Below are positions 25,681 through 34,208 of a stretch of DNA of 64,000 nucleotides, piece by piece. Location: assembly GCA_910574285.1 (NCBI GenBank), contig CAJTAL010000008.1, positions 62,001 through 126,000 on the forward strand, in the 5' to 3' direction. The notes under the pieces are model-generated. The model did not search any database and was not told the origin of the DNA. It worked only from the letters and a program-made list of their open reading frames with translations. The translations under genes and the position numbers were made by a program. The DNA is from Lachnospiraceae bacterium (GTDB taxonomy: Bacteria > Bacillota > Clostridia > Lachnospirales > Lachnospiraceae). The stretch's first letter is position 1. Every line of letters begins with the position of its first letter.

Positions 25681-26226
25681 TTGGTTGGTATTATAGTAGT
25701 ATTTCCGAACAGAGATAATGCGGCCAATATTCGAAACCTATTAGTGCGGGGCGGGATGAATGTTACCGGTGTCTGTACCACGGGCGCCCAGGCTCTGAAT
25801 TATGCGGATGCGGCGGATGATGGGATCGTGGTTTGCGGCTATAAGATGAAGGATATGATGTACACGGAGCTAAGGGAATATCTGTCAGACCGCTTCGAGA
25901 TGCTATTGATCGCATCTCCGGGCAGATGGGGTGAAGATGATCCGGAAGGGATCGTAGGGCTTTCTATGCCCATCAAGGTATATGATTTGATGAATACGAT
26001 GGAGATGATGCTTAAATCCGTGGAAAGGAAGCGTAAGAAGCGGAGGGAAGGTCTGAAGAATCGGAACCCAAAGCAGCAGGAGCTGATTACGCAGGCCAAA
26101 GAATTGTTGATGTCACGGAATCATATGTCGGAGACGGAGGCTCATAAGTATCTGCAGAAGAGTAGTATGGAGAGCGGAACCAATATGGTGGAGACGGCGC
26201 AGATGGTACTGCGGGTGATGGCATAA
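25681..26226 (+). CDS. ANTAR-domain RNA-binding antiterminator, GlnR-like of clostridia
   Basis: About 181 residues. TTG at 25681 has AGGAGG 7 bases upstream; GTG 25675 is too close. An N-terminal receiver-like domain (VGIIVVFPNRDNAANIR...) lacks the usual acidic pair, so it is probably a pseudo-receiver. A coiled linker (VERKRKKRREGLKNR) leads to a C-terminal three-helix ANTAR domain (LITQAKELLMSRNHMSETEAHKYLQ). In Clostridium saccharobutylicum a comparable protein encoded downstream of glnA acts as an antiterminator. The gene lies 53 bases after glnA, likely in one operon. Confidence 0.88.
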   Translation: MVGIIVVFPNRDNAANIRNLLVRGGMNVTGVCTTGAQALNYADAADDGIVVCGYKMKDMMYTELREYLSDRFEMLLIASPGRWGEDDPEGIVGLSMPIKVYDLMNTMEMMLKSVERKRKKRREGLKNRNPKQQELITQAKELLMSRNHMSETEAHKYLQKSSMESGTNMVETAQMVLRVMA

Positions 26227-26254
26227 TAACAGGAAAAGAAAGGAAGTTTACGAG

Positions 26255-27172
26255 ATGAGATTTACAAAGATGCAGGGGTTGGGAAATGATTATGTCTATG
26301 TGAATTGTATGGAGGAGATGGTAGAGAATCCATCGGAAACAGCGAAGCGTGTAAGCGACAGACACTTTGGGATCGGTTCAGACGGTTTGATCCTGATCTG
26401 TCCTTCCGAGAAGGCGGATTTTGAGATGGTGATGTATAATGCCGACGGTTCCAGGAGCGAGATGTGCGGAAACGGAATCCGATGCGTTGCGAAATACGTC
26501 TATGATTATGGTCTTACGGATAAGACCAGTATATCGGTGGAGACACTTGGAGGGATCAAGTATCTGGAGCTTACCGTAAAAGACGGGAAAGTTTCGCTTG
26601 TGAGAGTAGATATGGGAAGACCAGAGTTAAGGGCAAATCGGATCCCGATTATCTGTGAAGAAGAAGACGGGGAATGTGTGTTAGATGAAGACAGCGTGTT
26701 AGGAGGCGTACATGTAGAGGCAGAGGGCGACGATGCGGATAGGAAGCAGGTTATCGATGAACCTGTCGTAGTGGACGGAATGGAATACCATATAACAGGT
26801 GTGTCCATGGGGAATCCTCATGCGGTAGTCTTCCTTGAGGATATAGAAGGGCTTGATATTGAGAAGGTCGGGCCGATGTTCGAGAATCATGAGAGATTCC
26901 CCAAGAGGATCAATACGGAGTTCGTGCGGGTGATCGACCGTGAGATGATCGAGATGCGTGTGTGGGAGAGAGGCTCCGGTGAGACGCTTGCCTGCGGGAC
27001 AGGGGCCTGCGCGGCAGTTGTGGCAAGTATTCTGAACGGTCTGGCAGAGCGCAGGGTTACTGTGAAGCTGCTGGGAGGAAACTTGATCGTCGAATGGGAT
27101 CAGGAATCCGGCAGGGTCTATATGACCGGACCGGCAGAGGTTGTTTTTGACGGAGAGATAGAGTTGAGTTAG
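26255..27172 (+). CDS. dapF: Diaminopimelate epimerase
   Basis: 305 residues, slightly long for DapF because of an acidic insert near residues 135-160. Catalytic Cys71 is in MCGNGIRCVAK and Cys247 in LACGTGACAAV; both are present, and FTKMQGLGNDYV starts the protein as usual. It converts LL- to meso-diaminopimelate for lysine and peptidoglycan. The gene starts 28 bases after the ANTAR gene, with AGGAAG before the ATG, and is followed by dapL after a 15-bp repeat. Together they give the diaminotransferase variant of the lysine pathway. Confidence 0.97.
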   Translation: MRFTKMQGLGNDYVYVNCMEEMVENPSETAKRVSDRHFGIGSDGLILICPSEKADFEMVMYNADGSRSEMCGNGIRCVAKYVYDYGLTDKTSISVETLGGIKYLELTVKDGKVSLVRVDMGRPELRANRIPIICEEEDGECVLDEDSVLGGVHVEAEGDDADRKQVIDEPVVVDGMEYHITGVSMGNPHAVVFLEDIEGLDIEKVGPMFENHERFPKRINTEFVRVIDREMIEMRVWERGSGETLACGTGACAAVVASILNGLAERRVTVKLLGGNLIVEWDQESGRVYMTGPAEVVFDGEIELS

Positions 27173-27185
27173 TAATATTTAACTT

Positions 27186-27260
27186 ATACAGAGATTTTTG
27201 TATAGAGATTTTTTGTATAGAGATTTTTTGTATAGAGATTTTTTGTATAGAAATTTTCAG
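27186..27260 (+). repeat. 15-bp tandem repeat between dapF and dapL
   Basis: Three exact copies of TATAGAGATTTTTTG (27201-27215, 27216-27230, 27231-27245) with a degraded copy on each side (27186-27200, 27246-27260). The unit length is a multiple of three, so the reverse strand stays open, but no gene uses it. It lies in the dapF-dapL spacer. Confidence 0.9.
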
Positions 27261-27302
27261 AGAGCATGGAAAACGGATCAAAGAATTTAAGGAGAGACGA
27301 CA

Positions 27303-28517
27303 ATGTTTAGAGTAAATGAGGATTATCTGAAATTACCGGGAAGCTATCTTTTTTCTACGATAGGGAAGAAAGTGGCAGCATTCCAGGAGGAGAATCCGGA
27401 TAAAAGAATTATCCGTCTTGGAATCGGAGACGTGACGCAGCCTTTGGCGTCTGCAATAATCGAAGCCCTGCACGGCGCGGTGGATGAGATGGCGCATGCA
27501 GAGTCGTTCCGCGGATATGCGCCGGATCTTGGTTATGAATTTTTAAGAAGCGCCATGGCGAAGAATGATTATCAGGACAGGGGGTGCGGCATCCAGGCGG
27601 ATGAGATATTTATCTCCGACGGGGCAAAATGCGATTCAGGCAATATCCAGGAGATCTTTGCGAGAGATAACAAGATTGCCGTGTGCGATCCTGTGTATCC
27701 GGTGTATGTGGATACGAATGTAATGGCAGGACGTACAGGTACTTATGATCAGGAAAAAGGGACCTGGAGCGATGTGATCTATATGCCATGTACGAAGGAG
27801 ACGGATTTTGCGCCTGTGCTTCCGAAGGAGACGCCGGATATTATCTATCTGTGTTTCCCGAATAATCCCACCGGATCTACGATCACTAAGGCACAGCTTC
27901 AGGAATGGGTGGATTACGCGAACAAAGCCGGGGCGGTTATTATATATGACGCGGCTTATGAAGCATATATAACCGAGGAGGATGTCCCGCATACGATCTA
28001 TGAATGTGAAGGGGCGAGAACCTGCGCGGTCGAGCTGAGAAGTTTTTCTAAGAACGCAGGATTTACGGGCGTAAGGCTTGGGGCTACGGTAATTCCTAAG
28101 GACGTAAAATGCGGGGATGTGACGCTCCATTCTCTATGGGCAAGGCGGCACGGCACGAAATACAACGGGGCGCCGTATATCGTGCAGAGGGCCGGCGAAG
28201 CAGTCTATTCTGAAGCGGGCAAAGCGCAGTTAAAAGAGCAGGTCGCATATTATATGAAGAATGCCGAAGTGATCTACGAAGGGCTTAAGTCTGCAGGATA
28301 CCAGGTGTCCGGCGGGGTGAACGCACCTTACATCTGGCTTCAGACGCCGAAGGGCATGTCCTCCTGGGAATTTTTCGACTATCTGCTTGAGAGAGCGAAT
28401 GTGGTCGGGACGCCGGGGTCCGGCTTCGGACCAAGCGGGGAAGGATATTTCCGCCTGACTGCGTTTGGCTCCTATGAGAATACCGTAGAGGCGATCGAGA
28501 GGATCAAAGCGATTTAG
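27303..28517 (+). CDS. dapL: LL-diaminopimelate aminotransferase
   Basis: 404 residues, the typical length. The aminotransferase class I/II fold carries Lys250 as the pyridoxal-phosphate lysine (SFSKNAGFTG). Other DapL landmarks are the N-terminal RVNEDYLKLPGSYLFS, NPTGSTITKAQL, YDAAYEAYI and the C-terminal RLTAFG. It forms LL-diaminopimelate directly from tetrahydrodipicolinate, bypassing the succinylase and acetylase routes. AAGGAGAG precedes the ATG by 7 bases. The tandem repeat immediately upstream may influence the mRNA between dapF and dapL. Confidence 0.97.
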   Translation: MFRVNEDYLKLPGSYLFSTIGKKVAAFQEENPDKRIIRLGIGDVTQPLASAIIEALHGAVDEMAHAESFRGYAPDLGYEFLRSAMAKNDYQDRGCGIQADEIFISDGAKCDSGNIQEIFARDNKIAVCDPVYPVYVDTNVMAGRTGTYDQEKGTWSDVIYMPCTKETDFAPVLPKETPDIIYLCFPNNPTGSTITKAQLQEWVDYANKAGAVIIYDAAYEAYITEEDVPHTIYECEGARTCAVELRSFSKNAGFTGVRLGATVIPKDVKCGDVTLHSLWARRHGTKYNGAPYIVQRAGEAVYSEAGKAQLKEQVAYYMKNAEVIYEGLKSAGYQVSGGVNAPYIWLQTPKGMSSWEFFDYLLERANVVGTPGSGFGPSGEGYFRLTAFGSYENTVEAIERIKAI

Positions 28518-28551
28518 TGAGAATATTCTAAAAATCTGGAAGGATAATACT

Positions 28552-29535
28552 ATGATACGTTTTGCGGAAGAAAAGGATCTGGAGAGGATCAATGAGTTAA
28601 GAAGACAGGTAAACGACATGCATGTCAAAGGACGTCCGGATATATTCAAACCGGGATTTGGTCGGGAGATGCAGGATCTGGCGCGTGAGATTCTGGAGGG
28701 AGAAGAAGGGAATATTATCGTTGCGGAGCAAGACGGCAGTATCTGTGGGATGGTATGTGTTTCTTATATCACGAAACCGGAGTCACCGTACAACTTGGGC
28801 CGGAAGATATACCATGTGGAAGAGATTGCCGTAGACGAAGGAGTCCGGCGGCAGGGAGTAGGTACAGAGTTGCTTGAGTTTATGAAACGGGATGCTAAAG
28901 AAAGAGGGTTTGACCGGATAGAGCTGGATGTGTGGGAATTTAATAAATCGGCAATTGGGTTTTATGAAAAGAATGGATTCGTTATGTTTCGCAGATTCAT
29001 GGAATGCAGAGTTTCGGATAAGATTTTCGCAGAGACAGAACGATTGCGGTTAAGGCAGATGGAGCCGGCTGATTACGGTGACTTGTGTAAGATTCTTAAG
29101 GATGAAGAAGTCATGTATGCGTATGAAGGAGCGTTCAGTGACGAGGAGGTCAGAAGCTGGCTGGATAAACAGTTTGTCCGTTATAAAGAAGACGGATTCG
29201 GGCTTTTTGCCGTTATTTTAAAAGAAACAGGGGAGATGATAGGTCAATGCGGACTGACTCTGCAGGACATTCCGGGGAGACAGGTTCTTGAGATCGGATA
29301 TCTGTTTCAGAAGAGATACTGGCATCAGGGATATGCGACGGAGGCGGCAAAAGCCTGTAAGGAATATGCATTCACGGTACTTAAGGCCGATGAAGTATTT
29401 TCCATTATCAGGGACAGTAATATTGCTTCTCAAAATGTAGCAAAACGAAATGGAATGACCCAGGGCGGGACATTCATCAAACATTACCGGGGTGTGGATA
29501 TGCCTCATTATATTTTTTCTGTCAAAAACCAGTAA
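28552..29535 (+). CDS. Double GNAT acetyltransferase fusion
   Basis: 327 residues holding two GNAT domains in one chain. The first (residues ~1-150) has the acetyl-CoA motif RRQGVGTELL and ends with FYEKNGFVM. The second (~157-325) is RimJ-like, starting with ETERLRLRQM and carrying HQGYATEAAKA and SQNVAKRNGM. Both cofactor loops look intact, so two acetylations are possible. Single-domain GNATs are usual; this looks like a fusion of two neighbours. Substrates are unknown. It begins 35 bases after dapL. Confidence 0.88.
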   Translation: MIRFAEEKDLERINELRRQVNDMHVKGRPDIFKPGFGREMQDLAREILEGEEGNIIVAEQDGSICGMVCVSYITKPESPYNLGRKIYHVEEIAVDEGVRRQGVGTELLEFMKRDAKERGFDRIELDVWEFNKSAIGFYEKNGFVMFRRFMECRVSDKIFAETERLRLRQMEPADYGDLCKILKDEEVMYAYEGAFSDEEVRSWLDKQFVRYKEDGFGLFAVILKETGEMIGQCGLTLQDIPGRQVLEIGYLFQKRYWHQGYATEAAKACKEYAFTVLKADEVFSIIRDSNIASQNVAKRNGMTQGGTFIKHYRGVDMPHYIFSVKNQ

Positions 29536-29634
29536 TTTTTGAATATCAGAATCGTTTTATCTTTGTATGGAAAAGCCTGTTTTACCGTGTTACAATAAAA
29601 TAGAATCTTTGTATCCTTATGAGGTGGAGAGGCT

Positions 29635-31227
29635 GTGAAAAAAAGTTTTAATGTGAGTGGGGACTGCAGGCAGCAGTTGCACTATATGGTAGATATCTCT
29701 GACAGATTAGAGAAGATGAAAGCAATGGTTGATGCCGGAGAATATTTTACGGTCAATCGGGCAAGGCAATATGGAAAGACAACGACTTTAAAAGCTTTGG
29801 GTAAGCTTCTGGAGAAAGAATATGTTGTGGTAAGTCTTGATTTTCAGATGATGAGTCATGCGGATTTCGAGAAAGAAGAATCATTTGTAGAGGTATTTTC
29901 TGAAGAAATACTGGATGTATTGGAAGGACAGGAAGCTATACCTCACCAAATCAAAACGGAATTGGCAGCCTTTGCAGACGGAGAGGCAAGAAAGATGACG
30001 TTATCAGGATTATTCCGTTGTCTAAGCAGATGGTGCCGTCAGTCAGAGAAAAGGATTATCCTTGTGATTGATGAAGTCGACAGCGCGTCAAATAATCAGG
30101 TGTTTCTTGATTTTCTGGCGCAGCTTAGGGGGTATTATATAAACAGAGACAGGAAACCGACATTCTGGTCGGTTATTCTTGCCGGAGTATATGATATAAA
30201 GAACCTGAAGCGTAAGATTGTGACAGATGGTGAGAGTAAGGTGAACAGTCCATGGAATATTGCTGCTGATTTTCAGGTGGAGATGAGTTTTTCGGTAAAT
30301 GATATCGCCGGAATGCTTTCTGACTATGAAAATGATCATAGGACCGGAATGAATATTTTGGAAATGGCACAGATAATATATGATTATACGGCGGGCTATC
30401 CGTTCCTGGTATCCAGATTATGTAAGTTACTTGATGAATATGTGGCTGGAAGTACGAGTTTTTTGGAGATAGACAGGGCATGGACGAAAGATGGGGTGTT
30501 GGAAGCAGTTAATATATTGTTGAATGAGAAGAATACATTATTTGATTCCATGATCGGAAAATTAGAGGCATACCCGGAATTGAAAGCGATGATATATACG
30601 CTGTTGTTTCAGGGACAGAATATTGTGTATAATCCTGATGATGAGGTAATTGGATTGACGATGATGTTTGGATTTGTAAGGATGGATGGAAATTTTGTCC
30701 GTATTGCGAATCGGATTTTTGAGACTCGCCTGTATAATTTCTTTTTAACATCCCCGCAAATGCAGGGAAGTCCCATATACCGTGTGGCAGCACAGGATAA
30801 GAATCAGTTTATAGAAGATGGACGCTTGAATATGCGTCTTGTTTTAGAGAAATTTGTGAGGCATTTTGACGATCTGTATGGAGATCAGGGACAGATTTTT
30901 TATGAAGAAGACGGAAGAAGATACTTCCTTTTATATCTCCGGCCGATTATCAATGGGAGCGGAAATTATTATATTGAGTCAGAGACGCGGAATAGAGAGC
31001 GCACAGATGTGATTATTGATTATGGCGGAGAACAGATAATCGTAGAATTAAAGGTATGGCGGGGGAACGCATATAATGAAAGAGGTGAAAGGCAGTTATT
31101 GGATTATCTGGATTATTATCATCTGAAGAAAGGATATATGCTTAGCTTTAATTTCAATAAAAATAAGGAGATTGGAGTTGAAGAGATTTCTGTAAAAGGG
31201 AAAATTCTGATAGAAGCAGTGGTATAG
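29635..31227 (+). CDS. AAA ATPase with C-terminal PD-(D/E)XK nuclease domain
   Basis: 530 residues, GTG start. The ATPase has a Walker A variant NRARQYGKTTTL near residue 42 in place of GxxxxGKT, and Walker B IILVIDEVDSAS near 140. The C-terminal domain has RTDVIIDYGG and IVELKVWRG (~465-485), the D-ExK core of PD-(D/E)XK nucleases. The family is common in Bacteroides and Lachnospiraceae in many diverged copies, with no proven role. Copies at 45720-46641 (broken) and 48494-50074 (intact) are close relatives. The gene is isolated, with no partner next to it. Confidence 0.85.
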   Translation: MKKSFNVSGDCRQQLHYMVDISDRLEKMKAMVDAGEYFTVNRARQYGKTTTLKALGKLLEKEYVVVSLDFQMMSHADFEKEESFVEVFSEEILDVLEGQEAIPHQIKTELAAFADGEARKMTLSGLFRCLSRWCRQSEKRIILVIDEVDSASNNQVFLDFLAQLRGYYINRDRKPTFWSVILAGVYDIKNLKRKIVTDGESKVNSPWNIAADFQVEMSFSVNDIAGMLSDYENDHRTGMNILEMAQIIYDYTAGYPFLVSRLCKLLDEYVAGSTSFLEIDRAWTKDGVLEAVNILLNEKNTLFDSMIGKLEAYPELKAMIYTLLFQGQNIVYNPDDEVIGLTMMFGFVRMDGNFVRIANRIFETRLYNFFLTSPQMQGSPIYRVAAQDKNQFIEDGRLNMRLVLEKFVRHFDDLYGDQGQIFYEEDGRRYFLLYLRPIINGSGNYYIESETRNRERTDVIIDYGGEQIIVELKVWRGNAYNERGERQLLDYLDYYHLKKGYMLSFNFNKNKEIGVEEISVKGKILIEAVV

Positions 31228-31472
31228 AAGACGGAACTGTAATGGCAGATCAAGGCGAAGAAAGTTTACAGCAGTGATATTTAATATAACTATGCAGGAG
31301 ATTCTGGAAAAGAAACTGATAAAGTAGTTTTGAATGATTGATAGAAAATATCTATAGTATTATAGAAAATATCAATTAGGCTGAGGGTAATATTTATGAT
31401 ACGATAGATATGGAAGCGTATATAGTGATGCATCGGCATTGAAAAGGGAACGTAATCTTTTTGGTGGGGAAA

Positions 31473-31496
31473 GGACAGTGACTGCGCTGTCTTTTT
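31473..31496 (+). terminator. Short hairpin with T run
   Basis: GGACAG at 31473-31478 pairs with CTGTC at 31487-31491, followed by TTTTT. It sits in the 350-base spacer (31228-31579) before the methyltransferase operon. No other structure or gene was seen there apart from an imperfect AT-rich repeat near 31335-31380. Confidence 0.5.
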
Positions 31497-31579
31497 CGCA
31501 CTTTTTTTGATATAGATATGGAAATCATGCAGGATAATAAATGGATAGAAAAAGATGAGGCCGAAAGGAGGAGATGAGA

Positions 31580-32449
31580 ATGGGAGAGATGAAGGAATTT
31601 CAATGCACGTATGATAATTCCGCGGGAATCAGCGGCGAGGTGACAGAAGGGCTGAATCTTACGTTCCCGGACGCGTATCTGCATCGGGATACGATGGCAG
31701 TGTTGTCAAAAGCGCTGAAAGAATATGATAATGCGGCTTTCTGTGAACTGCCCTTCTGCCATACGGTGGAGGCAGAGGCGATGGGCGGAATTATTAATTA
31801 TGGAAATGAGATGACGGGGCCAAGGGCTAAGGAGTATATCTGCACGGCGCCGGAGGAACTGCTTAAGCTGCCGGAGATTGATTTCTCGGCAGGAAGAATC
31901 CATGAAGTCCTGATGGCGTGTAAGATGCTTAAGGGAGAAGGAGAGCATGTGGTGATGCAGGTGTCAGGGCCGTTTACCGTATTGAATGTACTGATTGATG
32001 CGAAATATGTGTATAAGGCATTGCGTAAGAAACCCGAACTGATGAAGGAGGTCTTCCGGAAGCTGGGCGGTGAGATATTTAAATTTATGGAAGAGGCAAA
32101 ACGGTACGGCGCAGATCTGATCAGTTATGCGGACGCTTCCGGAGGCTTGAATATCTTAGGCCCGAAGATGGTGGAACAGGTAGTAGAAGATTTCACCTAT
32201 GAATTTTTAAAAAGGGCGGAGACACTGGCGGATGATCGGACGATGATACTGCTGTGCCCGAAGACGACGTTTGCCCTGCTGGGTACGGAAAAGGCAAGTT
32301 TCCGGGAGCATAAGCTCTCCAGGCCGATGGCGTACGGGGAAGGGTGCATCGAGATGACAGGGAAAGTGAAGATTGCCGGACAGATGTGTATTAAGAATGT
32401 AGGGTATCAGCTTGAGAATGCTGTCCTGAAAGAAGTAGTGCTTGTATAG
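31580..32449 (+). CDS. MtaA/uroporphyrinogen decarboxylase-type methyltransferase
   Basis: About 289 residues from ATG 31580, which has AAAGGAGG 8 bases upstream. A URO-D TIM-barrel is indicated by FCELPFCHTVEAEAMG, MQVSGPFTVLNVLIDAK and DLISYADASGG. In MtaA-like enzymes a zinc site of His, Cys and Cys binds the methyl acceptor thiol; here LLCPKTTFALLG and MCIKNVGYQ stand at the expected places, with Leu in place of the His. It is ~50 residues shorter than MtaA. It is the first gene of an operon with a corrinoid protein, another methyltransferase and a corrinoid activator. Either methyl donor or acceptor half-reaction is possible. Confidence 0.8.
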   Translation: MGEMKEFQCTYDNSAGISGEVTEGLNLTFPDAYLHRDTMAVLSKALKEYDNAAFCELPFCHTVEAEAMGGIINYGNEMTGPRAKEYICTAPEELLKLPEIDFSAGRIHEVLMACKMLKGEGEHVVMQVSGPFTVLNVLIDAKYVYKALRKKPELMKEVFRKLGGEIFKFMEEAKRYGADLISYADASGGLNILGPKMVEQVVEDFTYEFLKRAETLADDRTMILLCPKTTFALLGTEKASFREHKLSRPMAYGEGCIEMTGKVKIAGQMCIKNVGYQLENAVLKEVVLV

Positions 32450-32502
32450 CAGGTTTGGCAGTACGGCGAAAATAGTAAAGAGTTAGCAGAGAGGAGTCAG
32501 AT

Positions 32503-33153
32503 ATGAGTTCATAAGAAGAATTATTAAAGCGTCTCTCAGACGGAGTCGTAGAAATGGAAGAAGATGATGTAGCAGAGGCGGCTCAGGAATACCTGGACGG
32601 GGGTTATTCTGCATTTGACGGGATTATGGAGGGCCTGGTTGACGGAATGAACCGCGCCAGCCGGTTATATGAGGAGGAAGAGTATTTTGTTACGGACGTA
32701 TTGCTGTGTTCAGACGCGATGTATGCGGGGCTTGACATCTTACGTCCTCATCTGCCGGAAGTTTCAAACGATGATAAAGTAACCGGAGTCATCGGGGTTG
32801 TGGAAGGAGATACACATGATATCGGAAAGAATCTGGTGAAGATTATGCTGGAGACGGCAGGATTCAATATGATTGATCTTGGAAGAGACGTCCCGTTAAC
32901 GAAATTTGTCGAGACAGCGAAGGAAGAAAACGCAGATTTTGTATGTATGTCCACCTTAATGACGACTACCATGGGAGGAATGAAGACGGTTATCGGGCTT
33001 CTTGAGGAGGCCGGGCTGCGGGATAAGGTGAAGGTAATGATAGGCGGCGGTCCGATTTCACAGAAGTATGCGGATAAGATAGGAGCGGACGGGTATTCAC
33101 AGAATGCCGTGGAAGCAGTGAAACTTGCTAAGCGGCTTCTCAACATTGCGTAG
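32503..33153 (+). CDS. Corrinoid (B12-binding) methyl carrier protein, with in-frame TAA at codon 4
   Basis: The natural start is ATG 32503 (GAGAGGAG upstream), and the reading frame fits a MtaC/MtbC-like corrinoid protein (MSS-stop-EELLKRLSDGVVEMEEDD...). Codon 4 is TAA at 32512-32514. The frame is then open from 32515 to the end, with an in-frame ATG at 32554 that has GGAG 8 bases before it. Restart there would lose 17 residues of the N-terminal helical cap but keep the B12-binding motif GDTHDIGKNL (His88 counted from 32554), the STLMTTTM segment and IGGGPIS. Sense-codon loss could be a real mutation or a sequencing error. Confidence 0.85.
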
Positions 33154-33163
33154 GGAGCAGGAA

Positions 33164-34189
33164 ATGATGACACCAAAAGAAAGATTAAAAATGATATTAG
33201 AGGGGCAGCAGGCGGACAGGCCGGCCTGTATCTGTCCCGGCGGTATGATGAATATGGTTACTTCTGAGCTGATGGACCGGGTAAAGGTCTATATGCCAGA
33301 GGCACATACGGATGCGAGACAGATGGCGGAGCTTGCAAAGTCTGTATACGAAGAAGGGTGCTTTGAGAATTACGGGGTTCCGTTCTGTATGACTGTAGAG
33401 GCGGAAGAGATGGGCGCAAAGGTAGACATGGGAACTAATGTGTATGAACCCCATGTCACAGGTTATGTGATCGATTCGGTAAGCGAATATAAGAAGCTTA
33501 GGGCAGTGGATGTAACTTGCGGGCGCGCGAAAGTAGTATTGGACGCGATCCGTATTCTGAGGGAAGAGACGAAAGACGTGCCCATCGTCGGCAATCTGAC
33601 GGGGCCTGTCAGTACGGCAAGTTCTGTGATGGAGCCGGTAGTATTTTATAAAGAGCTTCGGAAGAAGAATCAGGAAGCCCATGAATATATGGAATTCATC
33701 ACGGAGCAGTTGATTAGGTTCGGGAGGGCGCAGATAGAGGCGGGAGCCGATCTGATTGCGGTCTCTGACCCGAGTGGAACAGGGGAGATCCTGGGACCGA
33801 AGTATTTTAAAGAATTCGCGGTGACTTATATCAATCGGCTTTTGGATGCCCTCCAGGAAGAGAAGATGGGGACGATCGTGCACATATGCGGCCAGATGAG
33901 TCCGGTGTATCAGGAAGTAAACGAAGTGCACAGCAGCGCTTTAAGCTTTGATTCGGTCGTACCGATGAAGGAGGCGAGGGAACATCTGAAAGACAGGGTC
34001 CTGATGGGCAATGTGAGTACTTATGCATTGGAATTCGGTGATCCTGACAGAGTAAAGATGCTGACGAGAAGCTGTATAAAGAGCGGGTCGGATATCGTCT
34101 CTCCGGCGTGCGGGCTCGGGATGAAGTCGCCGCTTCGCAATGTGCAGTCGATTCTTGAAGGTATCGTGTCGGCTGATTCAGAAAAATGA
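33164..34189 (+). CDS. Second MtaA/URO-D-type methyltransferase
   Basis: About 341 residues from ATG 33164 with AGGGAG 6 bases upstream. It is full length for MtaA. The zinc-site elements IVHICGQMSP (His-x-Cys) and IVSPACGLGM (Cys) are present, unlike in the first methyltransferase. The active-site loop GNLTGPVSTASSVM and the barrel strand DLIAVSDPSGTGEIL also fit. It probably moves the methyl group between the corrinoid protein and a thiol or tetrahydrofolate-type acceptor. The gene follows the corrinoid protein gene by 10 bases and precedes the activator. Confidence 0.88.
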   Translation: MMTPKERLKMILEGQQADRPACICPGGMMNMVTSELMDRVKVYMPEAHTDARQMAELAKSVYEEGCFENYGVPFCMTVEAEEMGAKVDMGTNVYEPHVTGYVIDSVSEYKKLRAVDVTCGRAKVVLDAIRILREETKDVPIVGNLTGPVSTASSVMEPVVFYKELRKKNQEAHEYMEFITEQLIRFGRAQIEAGADLIAVSDPSGTGEILGPKYFKEFAVTYINRLLDALQEEKMGTIVHICGQMSPVYQEVNEVHSSALSFDSVVPMKEAREHLKDRVLMGNVSTYALEFGDPDRVKMLTRSCIKSGSDIVSPACGLGMKSPLRNVQSILEGIVSADSEK

Positions 34190-34208
34190 TGGAGGAATAC
34201 AGGCTCGA

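Noticed and set aside
32512-32514. Pyrrolysine or selenocysteine recoding in the corrinoid protein
   Set aside because: The codon is TAA, while pyrrolysine uses TAG and selenocysteine TGA; no downstream SECIS-like hairpin was seen.
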